A stretch of DNA of 64,000 nucleotides from Muribaculaceae bacterium Isolate-110 (HZI) (lineage in GTDB: Bacteria; Bacteroidota; Bacteroidia; Bacteroidales; Muribaculaceae). Below the pieces are notes generated by a model. That model did not search any database and was not told where the DNA came from. It saw nothing but the letters and a program-made list of their open reading frames with translations. The stretch is from NCBI GenBank assembly GCA_003762875.1, contig RIBL01000001.1, positions 248,001 through 312,000 of the forward strand. Reading direction: 5' to 3'. This document shows positions 1-9,444 of this stretch, piece by piece. How positions within the stretch are numbered: the first letter of the stretch is position 1; each line of letters opens with the position of its first letter. A program made the position numbers and the translations under genes.

Positions 1-245
1 GCACTCTCTCACTGTCACTTCCGCTCGACATTGTGCCCGTCATAGCCGCACGGCTTGATGCTGTCTCCGGCACCTCGCTAAACTATTGACGTGTCATTAT
101 TGTTTAGAAAGTTGAGCGATAAAAAACGGCAGAACGGACAATGTGTTATGAGCAAAAATGACTACCTTTGTGACTTGACGCCGTTAATATTCATCCACAT
201 TAAAAGTTTCAACTAAGAAATATTTTCAGACAACCCCTATAATTC
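1..245. other. Intergenic region upstream of rsfS
   Basis: No gene can be called here. Bases 3-89 hold a 28-codon open stretch on the plus strand ending in TGA, which could be the tail of a gene that begins before the window, but it is too short to judge. A minus-strand ATG at 29-31 could equally start a gene leaving the window on the left. The part nearest rsfS is AT-rich and holds the promoter listed separately. Confidence 0.4.
163..170 (+). promoter_or_regulatory. Putative -7 promoter box for rsfS-ftsH
   Basis: TACCTTTG matches the Bacteroidota -7 consensus TAnnTTTG and lies 75 bases before the rsfS start. No clear TTTG is seen at the usual -33 distance, so the call rests on the -7 box and its position. 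Confidence 0.5.
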
Positions 246-608
246 ATGACAGACAACACTACTGACCTGCTCCCGATGATAATCGAAGGTATACAGGACC
301 GAAAGGGCAAACATATCACCGTCGTGGATCTCAGCGACATAGAGAGCGCGGCCGCTTCGCGCTTCGTGATATGTGAAGGCACCTCGTCGCAGCATGTGGC
401 CGCAGTGGCCGACAGTGTGCGCGACTATCTTTTTGAGCACGGCCGCATCAAACCATACAACTATGACGGATATACCAACTCTCAATGGATTGTCATAGAC
501 TATGACGACACCATGGTACATGTGTTTCTCCCCGAGACACGCCGTCTCTATGATCTCGAAGGGCTTTGGAGTGATGCGCGCATCACTGAGATTCCCGATC
601 TTGACTGA
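246..608 (+). CDS. rsfS: Ribosome silencing factor RsfS
   Basis: This 120-residue protein has the length and layout of the RsfS/Iojap family. RsfS binds ribosomal protein L14 (uL14) on the 50S subunit and blocks subunit joining when nutrients are limiting. The family core is visible: the VDLSDIES stretch near residues 28-35, the FVICEGTSSQHV segment at about 40-51, and the YDGYTNSQWIVIDYDD region before the C-terminal HVFLPETRRLYDLEGLW motif. It sits 46 bases upstream of ftsH on the same strand, a pairing that is common in Bacteroidales, and both probably use the promoter box at 163. Confidence 0.93.
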   Translation: MTDNTTDLLPMIIEGIQDRKGKHITVVDLSDIESAAASRFVICEGTSSQHVAAVADSVRDYLFEHGRIKPYNYDGYTNSQWIVIDYDDTMVHVFLPETRRLYDLEGLWSDARITEIPDLD

Positions 609-654
609 CGTGTCATCTTTTTTCATATTCATCGACCTCACCTAACTACAGCAT

Positions 655-2763
655 ATGATGAGTACCCCCGATAACAGACCCAAGAAGGGCGGCATACGCT
701 TCAGCATGTACTGGGCATATGCCATAATTATAGTTTTCCTTGTAGGAATGCTGTATATTGACGACAATTCCTTGACCAAGGACGTGAGCTACTCCAAGTT
801 TGAGCAGTATGTCGCGTCGGGAGGAGTCGAAAAGATTACAGTCTTTACCAACACCGATAAAGCCGAGGCTGTTGTCTCCGACTCGTTGGCCCGTACCATA
901 TTCCATGAGAGCCAATACAAGCCCGATGGCGGTGTGGTGGCCCATATTGTCACCGACATCCCTTCGGCCGACAAGATGAAGGATCAGATTGATGTATGGA
1001 AGGCCGAGGGCAAGTTTCACGGTGAGGTCAATTACGAGAAAACATCCGACTACTCCTCAATACTCTGGACTTTTGGGCCTATCATCCTGCTTGTCGCTTT
1101 CTGGTTCTTCATGATGAAGCGCATGTCGGGCGGAGCGAGCGGTGGCGGACCCGGTGGTGTGTTCAATGTCGGTAAGTCCAAGGCCAAGGTCTTTGAGAAA
1201 GGTGAGGCTACAAATGTTACGTTCAAGGATGTTGCCGGACTCACCGAACCCAAGACCGAGATACGCGAGATTGTCGAGTTTCTTCGCAACCCGCAGCGTT
1301 ACACCGACCTTGGCGGCAAGATACCCAAGGGCGCACTGCTTGTAGGCCCTCCCGGAACTGGTAAGACCCTTCTTGCCAAGGCTGTTGCCGGCGAGGCCAA
1401 CGTGCCTTTCTTCTCGATGTCGGGCTCCGATTTTGTCGAGATGTTTGTCGGCGTGGGTGCATCGCGTGTCCGCGACCTCTTCCGCCAAGCCAAGGAGAAG
1501 GCTCCCTGCATCGTGTTTATCGACGAGATTGACGCCGTGGGCCGTGCGCGTGGCAAGAACCCCAACATGGGTGCCAACGACGAGCGCGAAAATACGCTCA
1601 ACCAGCTCCTCACCGAGATGGACGGTTTCGGCACCAACAGTGGTGTGATTATCCTCGCCGCCACCAACCGTGCCGACATTCTTGACAAAGCCCTTCTGCG
1701 TGCCGGACGCTTCGACCGTCAGATTACAGTCGACCTCCCCGAACTCAAGGACCGTATAGAGATTTTCAATGTCCATCTGCGCAACATCAAGAAGGACGAT
1801 AGCGTGGATGTCGAAGTGATGGCCCGTCAGACGGCCGGATTCTCGGGCGCGGATATAGCCAACGTATGTAATGAAGCCGCCCTTATCGCGGCGCGCAACA
1901 ATAAGAAGACCGTCGATCGCGACAGTTTCATGTCGGCCATTGACCGCATCATCTGCGGTCTGGAACACAGTTCCAAGATTATATCGGCCGACGAGAAAAA
2001 GGCTATCGCCATCCACGAGGCCGGACACGCTACAGTGTCATGGTTTCTGGAGTATTCCAACGAGATGGTCAAAGTCTCCATCGTGCCCCGCGGCATGGCT
2101 CTCGGTGCGGCATGGTATATGCCCGAGGAGCGTCAGATTACACCGCTGCAGGCTCTGCTCGACCAGATGTGTATGACCCTCGGCGGTCGTGCGGCTGAAG
2201 AACTCACCTTTGGACAAGTGTCGACCGGCGCGCTCAACGACCTTGAGAAAGTCACCAAGATGGCCTATGCCATTGTGGTCTATTACGGCATGAGCGAGAA
2301 GCTCCCCAACGTATGTTACTACGACTCCACCGGTCAGGCCTACGGTTTCTCCAAACCCTATGGCGGTGAGCGTGCAAAGCAGATTGACGACGAGGTGTCA
2401 CGCATCATCAACGAGCAGTATGAACGCGCCAAGAGCATCATCCGCGAGCATAAGGACGGACACGCCCGTCTGGCCGAGACCCTTCTCACCAAGGAAGTGA
2501 TGTATGCTGAAGACCTCAAGGAGATATTCGGCCCGCGTCAGTGGCGTTCGCGCACCGAGGAGATAATGCGTCTCCAGGCCGAGCGCGACGCAGCCCGCGA
2601 GGCAGCGCAGCAGACACAGCCCGAATCGTCTGACGACAATGCCGACGACACTCCTGCCACACCATCGTCCGATGCTCCTGAAGACGTCGAGGCGGTGGAA
2701 GTAGCTTCTCAGACCACACCTCCTCCGTTTAAAGGAATAGAAAAACAGGATAATGATCAATAG
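655..2763 (+). CDS. ftsH: ATP-dependent zinc metalloprotease FtsH
   Basis: This is a 702-residue membrane-anchored AAA+ protease that extracts and degrades membrane and short-lived cytosolic proteins. Two membrane segments (about 18-34 and 136-154) flank a periplasmic domain. The AAA module has Walker A GPPGTGKT at 231-238, Walker B VFIDEID at 287-293 and a second region of homology with the arginine pair around 350-355. The zinc site HEAGH is at 454-458. The C-terminal 60 residues are acidic, low in complexity and rich in Ala, Pro, Asp and Glu, as in many Bacteroidota FtsH proteins. The start could be either of two adjacent ATG codons (655 or 658). It is second in an operon after rsfS and ends just before a strong hairpin. 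Confidence 0.97.
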   Translation: MMSTPDNRPKKGGIRFSMYWAYAIIIVFLVGMLYIDDNSLTKDVSYSKFEQYVASGGVEKITVFTNTDKAEAVVSDSLARTIFHESQYKPDGGVVAHIVTDIPSADKMKDQIDVWKAEGKFHGEVNYEKTSDYSSILWTFGPIILLVAFWFFMMKRMSGGASGGGPGGVFNVGKSKAKVFEKGEATNVTFKDVAGLTEPKTEIREIVEFLRNPQRYTDLGGKIPKGALLVGPPGTGKTLLAKAVAGEANVPFFSMSGSDFVEMFVGVGASRVRDLFRQAKEKAPCIVFIDEIDAVGRARGKNPNMGANDERENTLNQLLTEMDGFGTNSGVIILAATNRADILDKALLRAGRFDRQITVDLPELKDRIEIFNVHLRNIKKDDSVDVEVMARQTAGFSGADIANVCNEAALIAARNNKKTVDRDSFMSAIDRIICGLEHSSKIISADEKKAIAIHEAGHATVSWFLEYSNEMVKVSIVPRGMALGAAWYMPEERQITPLQALLDQMCMTLGGRAAEELTFGQVSTGALNDLEKVTKMAYAIVVYYGMSEKLPNVCYYDSTGQAYGFSKPYGGERAKQIDDEVSRIINEQYERAKSIIREHKDGHARLAETLLTKEVMYAEDLKEIFGPRQWRSRTEEIMRLQAERDAAREAAQQTQPESSDDNADDTPATPSSDAPEDVEAVEVASQTTPPPFKGIEKQDNDQ

Positions 2764-2773
2764 GTAATTTTAA

Positions 2774-2837
2774 ATACACTATATTGTAAAAGGCTCAGAA
2801 AACTTCGGTTTTCTGAGCCTTTTACAATATAGTGTAT
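2774..2837. terminator. Bidirectional terminator, 30-bp perfect stem
   Basis: Bases 2774-2803 pair without a mismatch with 2808-2837 around a TTCG tetraloop. The structure fills the gap between convergent ftsH and gadC. The arms are A-rich on the left and T-rich on the right outside a GC core (GGCTCAG), so it could stop transcription from either side. The stem is far longer than a usual intrinsic terminator. Confidence 0.88.
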
Positions 2838-2844
2838 CTTTATC

Positions 2845-4383
2845 TCAATTCTCAACTTTTTCATACTCTTCTTCGGCTTTCTTGAGAGCGGCTTGTGAAG
2901 CCGGATCTTTCTGCCAGTGGAAGGGGACGAAATTGCTGCCAGGCTGTACCCACGACGGTTTGCGGAACGCAAGTATGATAAACGGCAGTATCACAAACAG
3001 AGCCACACCTCCGAAGAGCACTGCATACCATACGGTTGTCGAACCCATGGCTACCTGGTCGGGAGGGAAGAAACTCAGCACAAATGCAAGCAGCGAGCCG
3101 AGAAAACCGACTCCGCCCACAACCCACATCAGCAAGTTGCCGCGTTTGCCTATACGGAAAGGCCGCTTGACATTCTTCATATTATAGCGAAGATAGATTG
3201 CGGCTGCAAACATTAGCAGATACGCTATAAGATACAGCAGCACGGTAAGCTGTGACAATATCTGGTAGAAACTCTGTACCGACGGCATGACTACAAACAG
3301 CAGTGAGAGCAATGTAACGGCAAGACCCTGGACGAGCAGTATGTTTTTCTGCACACCGGCCTTGTTGGTCTTCTGGAAAAATTTTGGCAGATAACCGGCT
3401 TGCCCGACGGCAAAAACTCCCTTTGAAGGGCCGGCCACCCAGGTGAGCACTCCGGCAAGCACTCCGAATGCAAGTGCGATGGCTATGATAGGTGTGAACC
3501 ACTCCATGTGGAATGCCTGGAAATAATTGTCAAACCCCACAAGCAGACTCTGCACGAGATTTATATCCTTGGCCGGAATAATGACGCCGAGAGCATACGT
3601 GCCGAGCACGAATATCAACACCGTCACAAGCGCGCCACCAAACACGGCTTTTGGATAGTTGACTGCAGGATTGGATATGTCTCTGACGTGCACGCCCGAC
3701 ATTTCCATACCGGCATAAAATAGAAATATCGAGGCTGCCAGCACCACGTTGTCAAAGTTGGTAAGGTCGGGCCAGAAGTCTCCGTGAAAGTTCATCTCGG
3801 AGTGGCCTCCGCTTGCAAGATATATGACTCCACACACCACCAGCAGGATTGCCGGTATTATGGTGCCCACCATGCCGCCTATTTTTGATATTTTGCCCAC
3901 CCAGCCGAGCCCTTTCAGCGATATGAGCGTGGCTATCCAGTAGATGGCGAGCACTACTGCGATTGTATAGAGCTTATTGGCGGCGAGATGCGAGTCTGCC
4001 ACATGGTCCATGCCGATGAAAGCCAGTGATACGGCTCCGAAGGTCAGCACGGTCGGAAACCATATGGTGCTTTCGACCCATTGAAGCCATATGCCCAGAA
4101 ATCCGAGTTTGCTCCCGAAGGCCTCGCCTATCCAGCGAAACATTCCGCCCTGCTGGTAAGGAAACATGGCGGCAAGCTCGGCCGCTACGAGTGATACGGG
4201 TATAAGAAATACCAGTGCGGCGAAAAGATAATAGAAAGCCGAGCTCATGCCGTATTCTGCCTCGGCTGGAAGTCCTCGCAGCGATACCACCGCCACGATA
4301 TTCATGATCATAAGGGTGAAGACACCCAGTTTTGCCGCCTGCTTCACCTTGGAAGTCTTGGCGGGAGCCGTTTGAGTTGCCAT
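2845..4383 (-). CDS. gadC: Glutamate:GABA antiporter, APC family
   Basis: This is a 512-residue multi-pass inner-membrane transporter of the amino acid-polyamine-organocation superfamily, with about 12 hydrophobic segments. Family signs include the early RGLPAEAEYG stretch followed by the first helices, and the MFRWIGEAFG and WLQWVEST regions of the GadC subgroup. GadC brings in glutamate and exports the GABA made by GadB, which removes protons from the cytoplasm. The start at 4383 (MATQTAPAK) was chosen because the 35 extra upstream codons look like non-coding leader and overlap the hairpin between the genes. It lies downstream of gadB on the same strand with a gap of 119 bases. The C-terminal tail is rich in Glu and Lys. 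Confidence 0.9.
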   Translation of the reverse strand: MATQTAPAKTSKVKQAAKLGVFTLMIMNIVAVVSLRGLPAEAEYGMSSAFYYLFAALVFLIPVSLVAAELAAMFPYQQGGMFRWIGEAFGSKLGFLGIWLQWVESTIWFPTVLTFGAVSLAFIGMDHVADSHLAANKLYTIAVVLAIYWIATLISLKGLGWVGKISKIGGMVGTIIPAILLVVCGVIYLASGGHSEMNFHGDFWPDLTNFDNVVLAASIFLFYAGMEMSGVHVRDISNPAVNYPKAVFGGALVTVLIFVLGTYALGVIIPAKDINLVQSLLVGFDNYFQAFHMEWFTPIIAIALAFGVLAGVLTWVAGPSKGVFAVGQAGYLPKFFQKTNKAGVQKNILLVQGLAVTLLSLLFVVMPSVQSFYQILSQLTVLLYLIAYLLMFAAAIYLRYNMKNVKRPFRIGKRGNLLMWVVGGVGFLGSLLAFVLSFFPPDQVAMGSTTVWYAVLFGGVALFVILPFIILAFRKPSWVQPGSNFVPFHWQKDPASQAALKKAEEEYEKVEN

Positions 4384-4440
4384 AATGTAGAGGGTCTTGA
4401 TAGTTGAATCCGTCTGCTCGGAGCTGTGTCTGTATAAAGA

Positions 4441-4486
4441 GACCGGCCGGTTGCCACAGTCACGCGACAGGGGCAGCCGGCCGGTC
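4441..4486 (-). promoter_or_regulatory. GC-rich hairpin between gadB and gadC
   Basis: Bases 4441-4455 pair with 4472-4486, giving a 15-bp stem with a GACCGGCCGG core and one G-T pair, and a loop of 16 bases. It lies in the gadB-gadC intercistronic gap. There is only a short T-rich stretch after it on the minus strand, so it looks more like an mRNA-processing, stability or attenuation element than a full terminator. Confidence 0.55.
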
Positions 4487-4502
4487 ACATCAGCTTCGAT
4501 AC

Positions 4503-5927
4503 TTATTTACCGGTGTGGTTGAATGTCTTGGCCACGAGAGGAGTGTTTTTCTCCATGGCGATACGTGTCGGGGTCGGATATTCGAGCTTGTTGAGCTCGT
4601 CGACGGCAAACCGTATGTCGGCCAATAGCTGGTCGGCCATGTCGCGGCTGAAACCCTGCTTGCACAGCACGCGCATCACCACCATCTTTTCGATATTGGC
4701 CGGCATCGCATATGCAGGCACCATCCAGCCCTTCTGGGCCAGTTTGTCCTGAAGGTCATAGAGTGTCCATTTGGCCGACTTCTGAACCTCGGGCTTCATA
4801 AGCCATACAAATATCGGGTTGGGCACCTCCGGGGCATAAGGCTGGAACTCGGCCATCGACCCTATCTGCTCGTGGAGATATTTGGCCACCATGAGCGAGT
4901 TGTACTGCACGTTCTTGTAGCCCTCAGATCCGAGGCGTATGAACTGATAATACTGTCCGAGTATCTGTGCGGCCGGACGTGAATAGTTAAGTCCCACCTG
5001 TGTCACCTCGGCTCCGAGATAGTCTACCGTAAACGACATGTCATCGGGTAGGTATTTCTTGTCTTTCCATACGACCCATCCGAGACCGGGATACACGAGG
5101 CCGAATTTGTGGCCCGATGTGCTTATCGAAAGCACCCATTTGAGTCGGAAATCCCACTTCTTTTCCGGATTGAGGAACGGCAGTATGAATCCGCCTGACG
5201 CTGCGTCGATGTGTATGCACACCTCGTTGCCCGTCTCTGCGTTATATTTGTCAAGAGCCGCGTCAAGAGCCTCTACGTCATCGTTGAGACCTGTCCATGT
5301 GACACCCATGATAGGCACGACACAGATGGTGTTTTCGTCACACATCTTGATTGCGGCGTCAATGTCAAGTGTAGGATGCTCTACCGAGAGTGGCACGCAA
5401 CGCATCTCGATATCCCAGAACGATGCAAATTTCTCCCATACTATCTGATAACCGGTCGAGATTACCATGTTGGGTTTGTCATAAGGTTTGCCCGCCTGTT
5501 TGCGGCGTTCGCGCCAACGCTTGAGGGCAGCGATGCCGCCGAGCATACAGGCCTCTGACGAACCTATAGCCAATGCGCCGGCTTTCCACTTGTTGGTCTC
5601 GGGCGTGTTCCACAGGTTGGCCATGATGTTGATACATTTCTGACACATCACGGCTACGCGCGGATATTCGGTCTCGTCAATATAGTTGATGTTGATAGCC
5701 TCGTTCATCAGACGGGTCGCATACTCGTCCATATATGTGGTAACGAATGTTGCCAAATTGAGTCGGGGCTGTGTCTGGGCGAAGGTTTCGTCCTTGACCA
5801 TCTGATAGGCTATTTCAGGAGTGGTCGGGCCGTCAGGGATTTTTTCAACGGGTGCTGATTTCAGCATGGCGTCAGAGCCGAATACATCGGTCTTGGCATC
5901 GCCTTTGCGGAAGTTTGTGTCGAGCAT
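4503..5927 (-). CDS. gadB: Glutamate decarboxylase
   Basis: This 474-residue PLP-dependent enzyme converts glutamate to GABA plus carbon dioxide and consumes a proton. The PLP-binding Asp lies in HIDAASGG (about 239-246) and the Schiff-base lysine is K274 in STSGHKFG. The length matches the GadA/GadB family (about 466-475), including the N-terminal extension that forms a cap in the hexamer. The gene precedes gadC on the minus strand, forming the complete acid-resistance exchange pair. No glutaminase gene is next to it in this window. No clear TAnnTTTG box was found upstream, so its promoter is not assigned. Confidence 0.96.
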   Translation of the reverse strand: MLDTNFRKGDAKTDVFGSDAMLKSAPVEKIPDGPTTPEIAYQMVKDETFAQTQPRLNLATFVTTYMDEYATRLMNEAININYIDETEYPRVAVMCQKCINIMANLWNTPETNKWKAGALAIGSSEACMLGGIAALKRWRERRKQAGKPYDKPNMVISTGYQIVWEKFASFWDIEMRCVPLSVEHPTLDIDAAIKMCDENTICVVPIMGVTWTGLNDDVEALDAALDKYNAETGNEVCIHIDAASGGFILPFLNPEKKWDFRLKWVLSISTSGHKFGLVYPGLGWVVWKDKKYLPDDMSFTVDYLGAEVTQVGLNYSRPAAQILGQYYQFIRLGSEGYKNVQYNSLMVAKYLHEQIGSMAEFQPYAPEVPNPIFVWLMKPEVQKSAKWTLYDLQDKLAQKGWMVPAYAMPANIEKMVVMRVLCKQGFSRDMADQLLADIRFAVDELNKLEYPTPTRIAMEKNTPLVAKTFNHTGK

Positions 5928-6113
5928 AACAGTAATATTTTTTTGAATAAATATGTTAGGATAAATGTTGACAGACCGAATACTGACGTTGCCTTGTAGC
6001 GGAATATCAAGCCTGACTCTATTATAACACTCCCGACTATCGATTATATCTTGCCCGATGAGTTAAATGAATATAAATTATTTGAAAACAAACGTTTATT
6101 AAAGATATAGAAA

Positions 6114-6147
6114 ATCGGGAGCCGCGATTTGTGTCGCGGCTCCCGAT
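6114..6147 (-). terminator. Terminator after glmM
   Basis: Bases 6114-6127 pair perfectly with 6134-6147 (14 bp, core CGGGAGCCGCG) around a 6-base loop. On the minus strand the stem is followed by TTTTC and further T-rich sequence, and it starts about 50 bases after the glmM stop. The rest of 5928-6196 is AT-rich and shows no gene. Confidence 0.8.
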
Positions 6148-6196
6148 ACCTGAGATTTATTTATAATGATGTGAGGCTATTGTGACTCGGATATTT

Positions 6197-7585
6197 TTAT
6201 CCGGCTATCTCTTTGATTACAGCCTTGATGCTCTCAGCCAGCTCATCGGCTTCGGCCATTGTGTGGGCCTCGCTGTAGATGCGGATGATAGGCTCGGTGT
6301 TTGACTTGCGCAGGTGTACCCACGAGTCGGCAAAATCTATCTTCACACCGTCGATGTCGGTGATGCGCTCTCCGGCATAACGTTCTTTCACAGCCTGGAG
6401 TATGGCGTCGACATCAAGGTCAGGTGTAAGTTCGATTTTGTTTTTGGCTATTTCATAGGCCGGATATGTAGCGCGGAGTTCGCTTACTTTCTTGCCGCTC
6501 TTGGCCAGCAGGGTCAGGAAGAGAGCCACGCCTACCAGTGCGTCGCGTCCATAGTGGGCGGCGGGATAGATGACTCCGCCGTTGCCTTCGCCTCCGATGA
6601 TGGCGTTGGTCTCCTTCATCTTGGTCACTACGTTGACCTCGCCTACGGCGGCTGCGTTGTATGTGCATCCGTGGGCGGCGGTTACGTCGCGAAGGGCGCG
6701 TGACGAGCTGAGGTTTGACACTGTAGAGCCGGGTGTGTGCGACAGCACATAGTCGGCTATCGATACGAGGGTGTATTCTTCGACAAACATGCGGCCATCC
6801 TCCATCACGATAGCCAGACGGTCAACGTCGGGGTCTACCACAAAGCCAACGTCGGCCTTTCCGTCGGCCATTAGCGACGAGATCTGGGTCAGGTTCTGCG
6901 GAATGGGTTCTGGAGTGTGGGCAAATTTGCCTGTGGCCTCGCAGTTGAGCTCGATGATATTTTTCACGCCGAGAGCGCGGAGCAACTGCGGGATTACGAT
7001 ACCGCCAACCGAGTTGACAGCGTCGACGGCTACCGTAAAGTTGGCCTTGGCTATGGCATCTGTGTCCACAAGCTCAAGAGCGAGCACCTGCTCGATGTGA
7101 CGGCGGTTGTAGGTGTCGTTTACATATTCATGTCCGAGATTATCGACTTCGGCAAAGGTGTATTCGCCGCTTTCGGCTATGCGCAACACCTCTTTGCCTT
7201 GTGCGTCGTTGAGAAATTCGCCTTTCTCGTTGAGGAGCTTGAGGGCGTTCCACTGCTTGGGGTTGTGGCTGGCTGTGATGATGATGCCTCCGATCGCGCC
7301 TTCCTCCACTACAGCTATCTCTGTTGTAGGAGTCGAGGCCAGACCGATGTTGACCACATCCATGCCCATGGCTGTGAGGGTGCTGGTGACGAGATTGCTG
7401 ACCATGGGGCCGCTCAGACGTGCGTCGCGACCCACTACGATGGTGCGCGAGTTGCCCGTGGCATTACGGCTGATAAGTGTTGCGTAAGCGGCTGTAAACT
7501 TTACAATGTCCAGAGGAGAGAGGCCTTCGCCGGGTGCGCCGCCTATGGTGCCGCGTATACCGGAAATAGACTTGATGAGTGACAT
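6197..7585 (-). CDS. glmM: Phosphohexomutase, probably phosphoglucosamine mutase
   Basis: This 462-residue protein belongs to the alpha-D-phosphohexomutase superfamily. GlmM converts glucosamine-6-phosphate to glucosamine-1-phosphate for UDP-GlcNAc and cell-wall synthesis. The phosphoserine loop TASHNP places the catalytic Ser at 106, the metal loop DPDVDR is at 251-256, the sugar-binding GGEGNGG loop is near 332, and the phosphate-binding RKSNTEP stretch is near 425. The metal loop is closer to phosphomannomutases than to classic GlmM (DGDGDR), so dual or PMM activity is possible. It is the last gene of a minus-strand operon with the lipoprotein and DHH genes upstream. Confidence 0.88.
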   Translation of the reverse strand: MSLIKSISGIRGTIGGAPGEGLSPLDIVKFTAAYATLISRNATGNSRTIVVGRDARLSGPMVSNLVTSTLTAMGMDVVNIGLASTPTTEIAVVEEGAIGGIIITASHNPKQWNALKLLNEKGEFLNDAQGKEVLRIAESGEYTFAEVDNLGHEYVNDTYNRRHIEQVLALELVDTDAIAKANFTVAVDAVNSVGGIVIPQLLRALGVKNIIELNCEATGKFAHTPEPIPQNLTQISSLMADGKADVGFVVDPDVDRLAIVMEDGRMFVEEYTLVSIADYVLSHTPGSTVSNLSSSRALRDVTAAHGCTYNAAAVGEVNVVTKMKETNAIIGGEGNGGVIYPAAHYGRDALVGVALFLTLLAKSGKKVSELRATYPAYEIAKNKIELTPDLDVDAILQAVKERYAGERITDIDGVKIDFADSWVHLRKSNTEPIIRIYSEAHTMAEADELAESIKAVIKEIAG

Positions 7586-7642
7586 TTCTTTACGTTGTGA
7601 TTAATGTTATATCTATTACTATCGTTTAATTTGTCGTGTAGG

Positions 7643-8218
7643 TTACATTGCGGGCTTGTAATAAGCAATTTCATAGAGATAGGGCACCACATAGCTCATG
7701 GTGGATGTCGGACCTGCCTGCGACTTGATTATCACATTGACTTTGCAGTCATATCCGAGCAGTCCGACGGGTATCTGTATGCCTGTGCCATACTGCGATG
7801 ACTGTTCGATGGTGAAGTCGTCATACAGGAAATAGGTGGGGTTCGAGTTGCCGGTATTGTTGAGGTTGCCGGTGCCGATGTTGTCATCGCTCCCTACCAC
7901 ATAGTAGTTGAGGTCATAGCTCAGATAACGGAAATACACGCGGTCGCCGGTCTCGGGAAATACTCCGTCACCTTTTCTCAGTACCTGCATATACACGTTG
8001 CCTTCGTCATCCACGCGATAGTAGGGTGCGTTGGGACCCACTTCACACTCGTCCACACCGGGAAACTCTTCCAGCACCCTGTGTTCGGCAAGAAATGCGT
8101 TGACCAGCTTGTTTTCGTCATTGAGCAGGTCGGCATAGCTTTTTGAATCGCTGCACGCGCTTGTGACAAGGAGGATGGCAAGGAGAGAGAATATGGATAG
8201 GATATTGCGTTTCATCAA
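7643..8218 (-). CDS. DUF4827-like lipoprotein
   Basis: This is a 191-residue exported lipoprotein. The signal peptide ends in a lipobox with Cys at about 22 (LLVTSAC). The mature part resembles the Bacteroidota DUF4827 family, which has an FKBP-like shape; the KGDGVFPETGDRVYFRY segment is reminiscent of FKBP-type folds, but no catalytic claim can be made. It lies between the DHH phosphoesterase gene (61 bases upstream) and glmM (57 bases downstream), an arrangement that suggests co-transcription. The family assignment is from recognition of the pattern, not a search. Confidence 0.7.
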   Translation of the reverse strand: MMKRNILSIFSLLAILLVTSACSDSKSYADLLNDENKLVNAFLAEHRVLEEFPGVDECEVGPNAPYYRVDDEGNVYMQVLRKGDGVFPETGDRVYFRYLSYDLNYYVVGSDDNIGTGNLNNTGNSNPTYFLYDDFTIEQSSQYGTGIQIPVGLLGYDCKVNVIIKSQAGPTSTMSYVVPYLYEIAYYKPAM

Positions 8219-8279
8219 TCGGTTGGTTTAAATTCGTGGGGGATTATTGTGTTATTGATATCGGTTTTCTTGAAAAGGT

Positions 8280-9335
8280 TTATTCAAGCAGGTTTTCATA
8301 TTGAGGTATGGTCTCGAGCAGATAGGTGATGGCCTGTGACAGAGAACCGTGATATTCTCCGCCCGAGGCGTTGACGTGACCTCCGCCCGAGAATCTCTGT
8401 TCACACACAAGGTTGACGGGAAATGACCCTTTGGAGCGCATCGACACTTTTACATAATCTTTAGCGTCCTCGCGCAGATATACCGACCACTGCACTTCGG
8501 GGATTGAGAGCGGCACGTTGACCAGTCCCTCGGTGTCTCCTTTGGAGTAATCGAAATCCTTAAGTTCATCGCTGCTGAGAGTGATTAGGGCCACGCGTCC
8601 GTCACACAGATATTGTGTGCGATACTGTGCATATCCGTTGATGCGTATGCTTGTCTGGGTGGCGTTGTTGTGGATGAGTTTATACAGGTTGTCTTTGTCG
8701 ATGCCCTTGCGCAGCAGGTCGTGGACAATGAGATAGAGGTCAGGGTCGTTGGAGTTGTAGGAGAAGTTGCCCGTGTCGGTCATCATGCCTGTGTAGATAC
8801 AGGCGGCTGCGCTGCGGCTGAGACGTCGCGCCCATCCGGCCTGCCACATGAATATATACATCAGTGCCGAGGTCGATGATACTTCGGGATGCGAGATAAG
8901 TATCTCGCAGTCTATCACCGGGCCGAGATGATGGTCGATGACGATGCGTCGCGCCTGTGACTGCTCAAACTTTTCACACAGTCGGTCGACGCGCTTCAGG
9001 TCGTTGAAGTCGAGGCAAAACACCAGATCGGCGTCGGCGATGAGTTCGGCGGCGCGTTCGGGAGTGCGTGTGGCGGTCACGATGTCACGTATGCCCGGCA
9101 TGAACTGCAGGGCCTTGGGCGGGCAGTCGGCTGTGACCACCACTGCGTTTTTGCCCAGCGAGCGGAGCGTCGAGCACAGAGCAAGGCTTGAGCCGAGTGC
9201 GTCTCCGTCGGGACTTACATGACAGGTTATTACCGTATTGCGCGAGCCAAGCACGAGCTGCTTCACCCGCTCAACAATATCGGGGTCGATTACGGTATTG
9301 AACCGATTTCTTCGCTGTTGAGGTGTTGTTTCCAT
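8280..9335 (-). CDS. DHH/DHHA1 phosphoesterase (NrnA-like)
   Basis: This is a 351-residue protein of the DHH family, which includes NrnA nanoRNase/pAp phosphatases and cyclic-dinucleotide-linker phosphodiesterases. The metal motifs are HVSPDGDALGSS, LDFND and IDHHLGP in the N-terminal half, and the DHHA1 substrate motif FSGGGHVNASGG is near the C-terminus. It probably degrades short oligoribonucleotides or 3',5'-pAp. The start at 9335 (METTPQQ) was chosen because a promoter -7 box lies at 9348-9355, so the longer reading from 9395 would begin upstream of the promoter. Confidence 0.88.
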   Translation of the reverse strand: METTPQQRRNRFNTVIDPDIVERVKQLVLGSRNTVITCHVSPDGDALGSSLALCSTLRSLGKNAVVVTADCPPKALQFMPGIRDIVTATRTPERAAELIADADLVFCLDFNDLKRVDRLCEKFEQSQARRIVIDHHLGPVIDCEILISHPEVSSTSALMYIFMWQAGWARRLSRSAAACIYTGMMTDTGNFSYNSNDPDLYLIVHDLLRKGIDKDNLYKLIHNNATQTSIRINGYAQYRTQYLCDGRVALITLSSDELKDFDYSKGDTEGLVNVPLSIPEVQWSVYLREDAKDYVKVSMRSKGSFPVNLVCEQRFSGGGHVNASGGEYHGSLSQAITYLLETIPQYENLLE

Positions 9336-9347
9336 AATAGCAACCGC

Positions 9348-9355
9348 AAAGTTAC
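9348..9355 (-). promoter_or_regulatory. -7 promoter box for the DHH-lipoprotein-glmM operon
   Basis: TAACTTTG on the minus strand matches TAnnTTTG. The box ends only 12 bases before the ATG at 9335, so the leader would be about 8 bases long. No strong -33 match is seen. Confidence 0.65.
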
Positions 9356-9444
9356 GAAAAAAACGGAAATAAGCCTCATTTTTCGAACCTCTCACAATAA
9401 TAAAAATAGTGAATAATTACGTCGGCCACCTGTCTGATACACTG

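Noticed and set aside
1057-2028. Long minus-strand open frame of 323 codons inside ftsH
   Set aside because: It is antisense to a certain gene with all its catalytic motifs, and its own translation has no recognisable domain.
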